Positions 57,350 to 64,000 of a stretch of DNA of 64,000 bases are shown here, piece after piece. The stretch is from Bacteroides sp. (GTDB taxonomy: Bacteria > Bacteroidota > Bacteroidia > Bacteroidales > Bacteroidaceae): positions 1 through 64,000 of the forward strand of contig JAMPDJ010000006.1 of the NCBI GenBank assembly GCA_023665805.1, in the 5' to 3' direction. Each line of letters starts with the position of its first letter. The stretch's first letter is position 1. The position numbers and the translations under genes are program-made. The notes beneath the pieces were generated by a model. It saw only the letters and a program-made list of their open reading frames with translations, made no database searches and was not told the DNA's origin.

Positions 57350-57471
57350 AAAAAATACTCTCCTGTTTTTATATGGTGTGGCGGAACCACCATGTTTCTG
57401 CTAATGTATAAGGTTCTATAAGTAAGGCGTGAAAATTGATTTTCAACATCTACTTAACCATTTCCTATTCA

Positions 57472-58683
57472 TCATAGTTTGATTTTGTAAAGCACGATTA
57501 CGGGGTTGTCGCCCTCTTCCATATCGGTTATGATATTAAATGTCTCAGCAGAGAACAGATCATTTTGTTTGATTTGCTTCTCGTGTCCGTCGTGGTCGTG
57601 CAGAGCGACAAAGAAATCACCATAAGCTGCAATTGGCAAAGACATGCAGGGAAGTGTGTTTCCATCGTACGTCCAACTGCAGGAGCCCAAAGTTTCATGT
57701 GTGCTCTTGTTGTAGTAGGCCATGCACGTGTTTTGTCTATGCCAGTTTTCCACGCAGACAAAACTATGAGTGCTTGTGCTTATATAGGAACCTATGAAAA
57801 AGAAGCAATCCGTGTTTCTTGTTTTGGTCTCAAACTCATTCCAACTTCTGTCCAACAAGTTGCTGTTGAAGTGTTTGTCTGAATAATCAATGTAATACTT
57901 GGCTTGGATGGCGTTGTTTCGATATTCATATATGGTATCCGAGAAAGCGTGGGCAATAGAGATGGTGCCACTGTTGTTGTACATGTTGTGCTGCAAGCCA
58001 TAGTTGATTTTTGTGGCCTTGAATGGCAGGGCAGCCTGTTTGATGGCAAATTCATTGTCTATTGCAAATAATGTGAATGGCATGAACTTTCCAAGATGCT
58101 TGTTGCCTTGTCCATCAAGGCATTTGATTAAGAATCCATTGTCTGTCACAGCAATGTCGTGACATACCAAAGGCAGACGCTTAGATTCGACAAATTGTCC
58201 GTCCTCGGTGTAAAATATTAAAAATGAATGCTGATAGGCAATCAGTTGGCGTTTATTGCTATCATAGTCCATGTCATACAAATGGAACAGCTCTCCATGG
58301 CCTTTACCCTGGGGCAGCCGCCTGATGAACTTGCCGTCTTTGCCAAATATCGCTATGCTGTTGCTCATATAGTTGTCCATTATGTATATATAGGCATCGC
58401 CAATGATAATCTTGGAAATTTGATCCAGGTAACTGTTCTCGTTTGTTTCCAATGGAATCACATACATGGTGTCTATCAACTGTTCCAGTCCAAAAGCCGG
58501 AGCGTCCAGGCAATGGTTCAAATCAACGGTTTGAACTTCTTTGCAGGATGGGACTCTTTGTGTTTGTTCCAACTTCAACGAGTCGATTTGTCCCTCGGTA
58601 AAGGATTGTGTGTTTTCATTTCTGGATGTGCAACCAAACAACGCAATGAACAGTAGCGCAGTCGCAAAACCTAAATACTTCAT
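57472..58683 (-). CDS. 6-bladed beta-propeller lipoprotein (second paralog)
   Basis: A lipobox (FIALFGCTSR) near residue 20 and the same blade pattern (MYVIPLETNENSYLDQISKIIIGDAYIYIMD, NSIAIFGKDGKFIRRLPQGKGHGE) place it with its neighbour at 56198-57349, but sequence identity to that neighbour is low. The start at 58683 (MKYLGFATALLF) is chosen because a consensus promoter (58726-58756) excludes the in-frame ATG at 58728. The C-terminal NPVIVLYKIK motif is also seen in the decayed copy at 58948-59609. The function is unknown. Confidence 0.85.
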   Translation of the reverse strand: MKYLGFATALLFIALFGCTSRNENTQSFTEGQIDSLKLEQTQRVPSCKEVQTVDLNHCLDAPAFGLEQLIDTMYVIPLETNENSYLDQISKIIIGDAYIYIMDNYMSNSIAIFGKDGKFIRRLPQGKGHGELFHLYDMDYDSNKRQLIAYQHSFLIFYTEDGQFVESKRLPLVCHDIAVTDNGFLIKCLDGQGNKHLGKFMPFTLFAIDNEFAIKQAALPFKATKINYGLQHNMYNNSGTISIAHAFSDTIYEYRNNAIQAKYYIDYSDKHFNSNLLDRSWNEFETKTRNTDCFFFIGSYISTSTHSFVCVENWHRQNTCMAYYNKSTHETLGSCSWTYDGNTLPCMSLPIAAYGDFFVALHDHDGHEKQIKQNDLFSAETFNIITDMEEGDNPVIVLYKIKL

Positions 58684-58725
58684 GAGTTCTTTGACATTTG
58701 TTATTATAGAGAATGATTTCGGGAA

Positions 58726-58756
58726 CAAATGTACATACTTTTATCTATACTTGCAA
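58726..58756 (-). promoter_or_regulatory. Promoter of the second beta-propeller gene
   Basis: On the minus strand TTG (58754-58756), 20 bases, TACATTTG (58726-58733): a complete -33/-7 pair. Transcription would start near 58720. Confidence 0.75.
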
Positions 58757-58947
58757 CATGTATTTATTAAAAAACCGATTTTAAATAGCAATTATAATGC
58801 AGTGACTTTACATTATGTCACTGCCGACACTATGAACACAGTACCAAGCAATATGCTCAGCGTGCTGTGTATGATAGTTCTTGTGTGTTCATTATTGCAG
58901 ATGTCTATTGGAATTTTGGACAATGGGTTATGTGCCGTTAGTCTTTG

Positions 58948-59609
58948 TCATTTCAACTTATATCTGACAATAACAGGATTGTCCTCGTTTTGTATACACA
59001 TCAGTTTTTGGCGATTATTTTCGCTTGTGTTTATGTCGTTCTGTAATTTGTCTGTTCCCACAATACTTCTTGTCAGACATATTTCAAAAGCTGGCATGGC
59101 GCTATAGAAATACAAGTTGTCACTTGCGACAATTGATAGAGGACTGATTTGTGCCGGAGACGAAATCACTGTCTTGAAGAGTAATCCTTTATTTGAAAAC
59201 TTGTTATACGTTATATATGCCGGCATTCTATCATACACGCATTCCCCCCAAATAGTGGAGTCTGTCTCATGTACATTCCTTAAACCAATAATTTTTCCAT
59301 TGTCAGATTTATTCTTCAACGATATGGTTTTAGTTGCTATCATGCCGTCTATGTCATGCTGTGCAAATCTTCACCGTCAACGATAATGTTAGAGATTTCT
59401 CCCAGTGTGGCCTCTGGAACAGTTTCCAACGGTATATATTCAAAGTTCCCGACAATGCAGTCAAAGGACACAGAATCTGCTATGTCATCGGCAGAAAAAC
59501 AATACTTGAAAGTGTTGGCGTCAAGAACGTCAGATGTGTTACATGCAACTAAGATAGAAGCAGACAGAACTATAGATAATGTTTGTTTCATAAGTTTATC
59601 AATGAACAT
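58948..59609 (-). pseudogene. Decayed 6-bladed beta-propeller lipoprotein gene
   Basis: The 59349-59609 part encodes a lipoprotein start (LSIVLSASILVACNTSD) and the first blade (FEYIPLETVPEATLGEISNIIVDGEDLH), then stops. In another frame, 58948-59343 continues with blade-like sequence and ends NEDNPVIVRYKLK, matching the C-terminal motif of the paralog at 57472. Together they total only about 215 codons against roughly 400 in intact relatives, so about half the gene (its middle) is deleted and the frame is shifted near 59348. Foldback element copy 3 lies immediately upstream of the start codon. Confidence 0.75.
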
Positions 59610-59611
59610 AA

Positions 59612-59813
59612 TTGAACCGAATCGGTCATTGGATTTCCCATCCGTTTTGCCTTCACATTCTCTCGTATTGCAACCGTTTTGTCGAAGTCATAGCGAGCTA
59701 TGGCGAGACCAAACTGGAAGCAAGACGGAGAAGAGAAGGGCAAAACGTAGGAAAAGGCAATACAAATAAATTGATTTGTACAGATTGACGCTCTAATGAC
59801 TGATTTGGGTTAA
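59612..59813. mobile_element. 200-base foldback element (MITE-like), copy 3
   Basis: Terminal inverted repeats AATCGGTCATTGGA (59620-59633) and TCTAATGACTGATT (59792-59805), with one or two differences between them. The internal GTATTGC/GCAATAC and CATAGC/GCTATG pairs are kept. It starts three bases upstream of the pseudogene's ATG, in the same orientation as copy 2. Confidence 0.85.
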
Positions 59814-59852
59814 ATTACTGAGGGTGTCTGACATGTCTCCGAATATGAAAGG

Positions 59853-59936
59853 TCACCCCTGCCAGAGCGCATTTGAACTGTATCCCAAAAGTTTTGTGTC
59901 CAACTTTTGGCGTCACTTCAATTCTGGCAGGGGTGA
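59853..59936. other. Nested hairpin element after trpA
   Basis: The outer arms TCACCCCTGCCAGA (59853-59866) and TCTGGCAGGGGTGA (59923-59936) are perfectly complementary; inside them CCAAAAGTT (59885-59893) pairs with AACTTTTGG (59902-59910). It lies 59 bases past the trpA stop on the minus strand. It may serve as the trp operon terminator, though only a TTT follows it on that strand, or it may be an inserted element. Confidence 0.6.
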
Positions 59937-59994
59937 AAGCATTGAAATAGGACTTGTTGGATAGCCTCAATGCTTGTTGTGCATGGTCTCAGGC

Positions 59995-60768
59995 TCACTT
60001 TTCCAGAGCCTCGTATAGCATGTCCATGGCCCGGGTGGCATCCTGTGTTTCTTCCAGAAGGCTTACGAACTTGCTGCCTATGATGGCACCGGCGGCATTG
60101 CTGTTGGCCGAGTCGAGGGTTTGCTTGTTGCTGATGCCGAAACCTATCATGCGCGGATGCTTAAGGTTCATGCCGTTGATGCGTGAGAAGTATTGTTGCT
60201 TGGCCGCGTTGAATTCCTTTTGTGCACCAGTAGTGGCGGCTGAACTTACCATATATATGAACCCGTCGGTATTGTCATCTATAAAGCGTATGCGCTCGTC
60301 ACTGGTTTCCGGGGTGATGAGCATGATAATCTTGAGGTCGAACTTGTCGGCTACAGGTTTGTACTCCTCCATATAGTCTTTGAAAGGGAGGTCGGGGATG
60401 ATAATCCCGTCTATGCCTGTCTCCTGGCAACGTTGGCAAAATCTCTCGAACCCGAATTGCATGATGGGGTTGAGATAGCCCATGAGTATGAGCGGAATGC
60501 CGACATCCCTGCGAATGTCGCCCAATTGGTCGAAGAGTGTGCGCAAGGACATTCCGTTGCGGAGAGCCTTGGTGGCGGCATCCTGTATTACCGGCCCGTC
60601 TGCCATGGGGTCGGAGAATGGAATCCCGACCTCTATCATGTCCACGCCTTTGCGCTCCAAGGTACGGATGACATCGGTAGTACCCTCCAAGGTGGGATGG
60701 CCTGCACAGAAATAGATGGACAGGATGTTCCTGTCCGCAGTCTTGAAAAGTTGATTTATTCTGTTCAT
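59995..60768 (-). CDS. trpA: Tryptophan synthase alpha subunit
   Basis: Cleaves indole-3-glycerol phosphate to indole and glyceraldehyde 3-phosphate. The TIM-barrel motifs are intact: VDMIEVGIPFSDPMADGPVIQ (catalytic Glu and Asp), GYLNPIMQFGFERF and FIYMVSSAATTGAQ, then GFGISN for phosphate binding. The protein has 257 residues from the ATG at 60768; longer in-frame ATGs up to 60933 run into the trpF gene and are not credible. It is the last gene of the operon. Confidence 0.96.
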   Translation of the reverse strand: MNRINQLFKTADRNILSIYFCAGHPTLEGTTDVIRTLERKGVDMIEVGIPFSDPMADGPVIQDAATKALRNGMSLRTLFDQLGDIRRDVGIPLILMGYLNPIMQFGFERFCQRCQETGIDGIIIPDLPFKDYMEEYKPVADKFDLKIIMLITPETSDERIRFIDDNTDGFIYMVSSAATTGAQKEFNAAKQQYFSRINGMNLKHPRMIGFGISNKQTLDSANSNAAGAIIGSKFVSLLEETQDATRAMDMLYEALEK

Positions 60769-60862
60769 AGTAGTGTAGTATGTGTTATGTATATATAAAT
60801 AAGGTGTATGTTTATTCAAGTGCCCGTCGACGAGGGATAGGCCATGTCCATGCTTTTGTGTG

Positions 60863-61492
60863 CTATGCTTGCCGGTTTGCCAGGTTCCGTGCAAACGTCC
60901 GTATGGAATCGACATCCTTGATGGCAGGAGCAAGTTCGAATCTGGAGTTGAGGTCTATGCCGGCAAACTTCGGATGGCGGAATCCGGCAATATCCCTGAA
61001 GTCTTCCGCCCCTATGCCTCCGGTTATGAGGAATGGGGTGGTGCCATGGTAGGCATGCAGCAGGTGCCAGTCAAACTTTCTGCCGCTACCGCCAAAGTCG
61101 GGACTTTTGGTCTCGAATAGCAGATAATCGGCCACCTCCTCGTAAGCAAGAGCCTTGGCGATATCGGCTTCTCCTTCCACTGCAATCATCTTTATGATTC
61201 GTGTTCCGGCCGGCAAGGCCTGCCTCAATGTCCTGCACTGCGTGCAACTCTCGTCTCCATGAAGTTGTATAAGGTCCAGGGCAAAAACTTTCTGCCGGCT
61301 TACGATTTCCTCAGTTCCGGCATTCACGAACACTCCCACGCGCTTGCAGTGTCTTGGCAGGTAGGATGGAACATCGTGCACATGCCTTGGGGATTTTTCA
61401 TGGAAGATGAAGCCCATCCAATCGACGTCTCCGCTCTCGTCCAGACGGCGAATGTTGTCGTCGTCTCTCATCCCGCAAACTTTTATAATCAT
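60863..61492 (-). CDS. trpF: Phosphoribosylanthranilate isomerase
   Basis: Amadori rearrangement of phosphoribosylanthranilate in tryptophan synthesis. The start IIKVCGMRDDDNI has the catalytic cysteine, LIQLHGDES the TIM-barrel strand 5 motif, and FLITGGIGAEDF and GIDLNSRFE the phosphate-binding end. The length of 209 residues is standard. Its ATG overlaps the trpC stop by 4 bases (61489-61492), indicating translational coupling; trpA begins 94 bases downstream. Confidence 0.95.
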   Translation of the reverse strand: MIIKVCGMRDDDNIRRLDESGDVDWMGFIFHEKSPRHVHDVPSYLPRHCKRVGVFVNAGTEEIVSRQKVFALDLIQLHGDESCTQCRTLRQALPAGTRIIKMIAVEGEADIAKALAYEEVADYLLFETKSPDFGGSGRKFDWHLLHAYHGTTPFLITGGIGAEDFRDIAGFRHPKFAGIDLNSRFELAPAIKDVDSIRTFARNLANRQA

Positions 61493-62295
61493 GCTTCAAT
61501 CATCTCCACCCATTGCCGCAATGTCTCTCCCGGATTGGCTGTTCTCATGAACGTTTCCCCTATAAGGAACCCTCTGAAGCCTGCCTGCCTCAGCCGTTTT
61601 ATCGTTTCCGCGTCGCGTATGCCGCTTTCGCTCACCAGTGGGAATTCATCGGGCAGACGGGAAGCCAGCTTGAACGAGGTGGCCACGTCCGTATGGAAAC
61701 TGCCAAGATGCCTGTTGTTTACCCCTATCATATCTATGTTCTCGCCTATGTAGTCCAGTTCCGCCTCGGAATGTATCTCCAGCAGGGTTTCCAGTTGCAG
61801 GTCGTGAGCCGTCCGGGCAAGACTTCTGCATTCCTTGGTGGTGAGGTCTGCGGCAATCAGGAGCACTGCATCCGCGCCTATGGCCTTGGCTTGGAACAGT
61901 TGATACTCGTCCACGATAAAGTCTTTTCGCAGGATGGGGCAGGATACCAACGGGCGTGCCGTGCTGATGAACTCCATCTTTCCTCCGAAATATTTTTCAT
62001 CCGTCAGTATTGATATTGCCGAGGCGCCGTTCCTGCAATACTCCAGTGGAATGGTCTCCGCCGTTCCATCTTCTCTTATCCAACCTTTGGAAGGGCTTTT
62101 CCGCTTGAATTCCGCTATTATTCCCGTTTTGCTTTCTGTCAGGCTTCTGCTCATGCTAAGTGCGTTCCTGCCACTGTCGGCCATGATGCGTTCCACCAGC
62201 CTGTACAGGTCGGAAGGGGGGCAGGCCTCTTTCTGCCTTTCCAGCTCCTTCCTCTTGTATGCCACAATCTCTTCCAGTATGTCCATCTTGTTCAT
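61489..62295 (-). CDS. trpC: Indole-3-glycerol phosphate synthase
   Basis: Converts carboxyphenylamino-deoxyribulose phosphate to indole-3-glycerol phosphate. GIIAEFKRKSPSKG near residue 55 holds the catalytic lysines, ISILTDEKYFGG the second block, and LRKDFIVDEYQ and IGVNNRHL the rest of the active site. It is a separate protein here, not fused to trpF. The length is 268 residues from ATG 62295; the second ATG at 62286 (MDILEEIVAYKR) is an equally good start. The 103-base spacer to trpD contains GCCATGGC palindromes. Confidence 0.96.
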   Translation of the reverse strand: MNKMDILEEIVAYKRKELERQKEACPPSDLYRLVERIMADSGRNALSMSRSLTESKTGIIAEFKRKSPSKGWIREDGTAETIPLEYCRNGASAISILTDEKYFGGKMEFISTARPLVSCPILRKDFIVDEYQLFQAKAIGADAVLLIAADLTTKECRSLARTAHDLQLETLLEIHSEAELDYIGENIDMIGVNNRHLGSFHTDVATSFKLASRLPDEFPLVSESGIRDAETIKRLRQAGFRGFLIGETFMRTANPGETLRQWVEMIEA

Positions 62296-62398
62296 TGTTT
62301 GTGCATGTTTTTGTCATTCATCGTTTTCTTGCCATGGCATGGTCCGTACACGCCATGGCCTGTCTCGTTTGGCTTGAATAAAAACGCCAGTCTGCGTT

Positions 62399-63394
62399 TT
62401 ATCCGTTCAGTTCCACGAACTTCTTGAACACCTGCATGGCCTTGCCGCTTTCCAGCGACTCCCTGGCAATGTTTATGGAATCGTGCATGGAGAGGTTCTT
62501 GTCCATTATGCTTATGCCGCAGGCCGCATTTGCTATCACCACATTCTTCTGGGCCTCCGAAGCCGTTCCTTCCAGCACATTGTCGAAGATGCGCATGGTC
62601 TGTTCCGGGGTGTCGCCTCCATATATGTCCTGTTGTTCCACATAGGATAGCCCGAGGTCTACCGGTGTAAGGACCTTCTCGAAGTAATTTGTGCAAATCT
62701 TGAAACCGCTTGTCAGTGAGATTTCGTCATAACCGTCATATGAGGTCACTATGCCGAAGTTGTCCCCAAGGCGACGGTGTATGCTTGTATATAGTCTCAG
62801 CTGGGCCTGGTTGGCAGTTCCATGGAGAGTGTTTCCCGGGCTGCAAGGGTTCACGAGAGGGCCGAGTAGATTGAAGCAAGTCGGTATGCCCAAAGCCTTG
62901 CGCACCGGGCCTGCCGGTTTCATCCCGTAGGCAAAGAGTGGAGCATGCAGGTAGCATATTCCTGCCTTGTCGAGAGAGTATCGCAAGCGGTCGGCATCAT
63001 CGGTGAACTTTACTCCGTGCCGCTGCAACACATTGCTGGCTCCGCTCACTGAGGAACTGGCTCCGTTGCCATGCTTGCTCACCTTGTATCCGGCCCCTGT
63101 TATCACAAAGGCGGCACATGTGGAGATGTTGAACGTGTTCTTGCCGTCGCCTCCCGTACCCACGATGTCCAGGGTGTCGTATCCGCCCAGGTCTATGGTC
63201 TTGCCGCTTTCCTTTAGTCCTTGGCGGAAGCCAAGGAGTTCGTCCACGCTGACTCCTCTCATTTGCATTGCCATGAGCAGGGCCGCTATTTCGCTGTCGG
63301 TGTATTTCCCTGCCACCATTTCCAGCATTATGGCATGTGTGTCGTCCTGCGATAGGGTCTCGCCGTTTGTCAGTCTAAGGAGATATTGTTTCAT
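62399..63394 (-). CDS. trpD: Anthranilate phosphoribosyltransferase
   Basis: Joins anthranilate to PRPP. DIVGTGGDGKNTFNIST (PRPP pyrophosphate loop), KHGNGASSSVSGASNVL (magnesium and PRPP site) and LLGPLVNPC are all intact, followed by GYDEISLTS. From the ATG at 63394 the protein has 331 residues; the frame is open further upstream, but MKQYLLRLTNGETLS is the natural start. It is a stand-alone trpD, unfused to trpG. Confidence 0.96.
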   Translation of the reverse strand: MKQYLLRLTNGETLSQDDTHAIMLEMVAGKYTDSEIAALLMAMQMRGVSVDELLGFRQGLKESGKTIDLGGYDTLDIVGTGGDGKNTFNISTCAAFVITGAGYKVSKHGNGASSSVSGASNVLQRHGVKFTDDADRLRYSLDKAGICYLHAPLFAYGMKPAGPVRKALGIPTCFNLLGPLVNPCSPGNTLHGTANQAQLRLYTSIHRRLGDNFGIVTSYDGYDEISLTSGFKICTNYFEKVLTPVDLGLSYVEQQDIYGGDTPEQTMRIFDNVLEGTASEAQKNVVIANAACGISIMDKNLSMHDSINIARESLESGKAMQVFKKFVELNG

Positions 63395-63507
63395 AGTCTT
63401 ATGTTGGTTTTGTCCTGCGTTTTCTCGCCATGGCACAGCACAAGCAGGCTTGATTCTGTTCGTCAGGCTTGACGGGAACGTCTCTTTTGTCAATGAATGA
63501 GATCGTT

Positions 63508-64000
63508 TCAGGTGTGTTTCAGCCAATTGTCCATGATGGTCCTTCCGCAAGGGGTGAGCACGCTTTCCGGATGGTATTGGATACCTCGTATGTCATAGTC
63601 CCTGTGTCTCAGCGACATGATGTAGCCCTCGTCGGAGACACTTGTCGGCTCCATGCAGTCAGGCAGCGTTTCGTAGTCCACTATCCAGGAATGGTATCTC
63701 CCTACCTCGAAGTTCTTTTCCAGCCCTTTGAACAGGTAATCCTCGGAGGTGAGATGCACCTGGGTGGCTACACCATGGTACACTGTACCTATGTTGCATA
63801 GTTTTCCCCCGAAGAACTCTCCTATGGCCTGATGTCCCAGACAGACGCCCAGAATGGGCTTCTGGCCGGCATAGTTGCCGATGACTTCAAGCAGTTTGCC
63901 TGCCTCTCTTGGTATTCCGGGTCCGGGAGACAGGATAATCTTGTCGGACTCTTCCAGTTGTTCCATGCGGAACTTGTCGTTTCTGTAAACGGTGACCTCC
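63508..64000 (-). CDS. trpG: Anthranilate synthase component II (glutamine amidotransferase), 5' end outside window
   Basis: The amidotransferase that supplies ammonia to TrpE. The visible part begins EVTVYRNDKF, and includes ILSPGPGIPREAG, the nucleophile elbow GVCLGHQAIGEFFGG (Cys) and the catalytic His-Glu in GIQYHPESVL. About the first 25-30 residues lie beyond the window. It is separate from trpE, which in this phylum usually precedes trpG. The spacer to trpD is 113 bases. Confidence 0.95.
   Translation of the reverse strand, partial: EVTVYRNDKFRMEQLEESDKIILSPGPGIPREAGKLLEVIGNYAGQKPILGVCLGHQAIGEFFGGKLCNIGTVYHGVATQVHLTSEDYLFKGLEKNFEVGRYHSWIVDYETLPDCMEPTSVSDEGYIMSLRHRDYDIRGIQYHPESVLTPCGRTIMDNWLKHT

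Noticed and set aside
58541-59107. 188-codon open frame on the plus strand across the beta-propeller cluster
   Set aside because: Antisense to the start of one beta-propeller gene and the decayed copy; hydrophobic runs arise from A/T-rich antisense sequence.
62322-63434. Shared sequence (GCCATGGC-AGAAA-CG on the minus strand) in the trpG-trpD and trpD-trpC spacers
   Set aside because: The match is under 20 bases with an indel and could be chance or a leader composition effect; no regulatory role could be supported.

Overview
The window looks like the chromosome of a member of the Bacteroidales, most likely Prevotellaceae or a close relative. The reasons are a complete PorP-GldK-GldL-GldM-GldN type IX secretion (T9SS) gene cluster, promoters of the Bacteroidetes form (TTTG, about 20 bases, TAnnTTTG) before many genes, the rpsU-xerC-hpf-tRNA-tuf-secE-nusG-rplKAJL-rpoBC order, AAA/DUF4143 ATPases, 6-bladed beta-propeller lipoproteins, and almost no Shine-Dalgarno sequences. 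The species cannot be named from the sequence.

Layout. 1-8.2 kb: two giant tandem paralogous secreted proteins on the minus strand (the first runs off the window), with a signal peptide, a discoidin-like region and, in the complete one, a T9SS-type C-terminal tail; a 23-base repeat array lies upstream. 8.4-9.9 kb: a short methyltransferase-like protein, a cobalamin adenosyltransferase and a DUF2795 protein. 9.9-13.6 kb: two tandem cassettes, each with a DUF4143 ATPase between nearly identical non-coding flanks; the ATPases themselves are strongly diverged, and each is preceded by a 38-base hairpin of different sequence but the same architecture. 13.9-14.8 kb: an IS200/REP-associated-type HUH transposase with an extra C-terminal domain. 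15-21.7 kb: the T9SS operon and a PorT-like barrel. 21.8-32.3 kb: priA, a 7TM-HD phosphodiesterase, a Crp-family regulator, an acyltransferase, gltX, a gamma-carbonic anhydrase-like protein and pepP. 32.5-48.5 kb: mdh, then the translation and transcription core. 48.7-59.8 kb: accessory genes (thioesterase, MATE exporter, YqeY, TlpA-like lipoprotein, BlaI/M56 pair, beta-propeller lipoproteins, one decayed) mixed with three copies of a 200-base foldback element. 60-64 kb: trp operon on the minus strand, trpG-D-C-F-A, with trpG running off the window end.

How it fits together. The T9SS core (PorK/N ring, PorL/M motor, PorP) would export proteins with tails like that of the 1327-residue protein at 3.9-7.8 kb. 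The tRNA-tuf-rpoBC run is a housekeeping superoperon with one strong promoter before tRNA-Tyr and an attenuator-like hairpin between rplL and rpoB. The parts least explained by known genes are the ATPase cassettes with their leader hairpins, the 23-base repeat arrays at 7.9 and 52.0 kb, the 24-base-arm palindrome at 55.9 kb and the foldback element.
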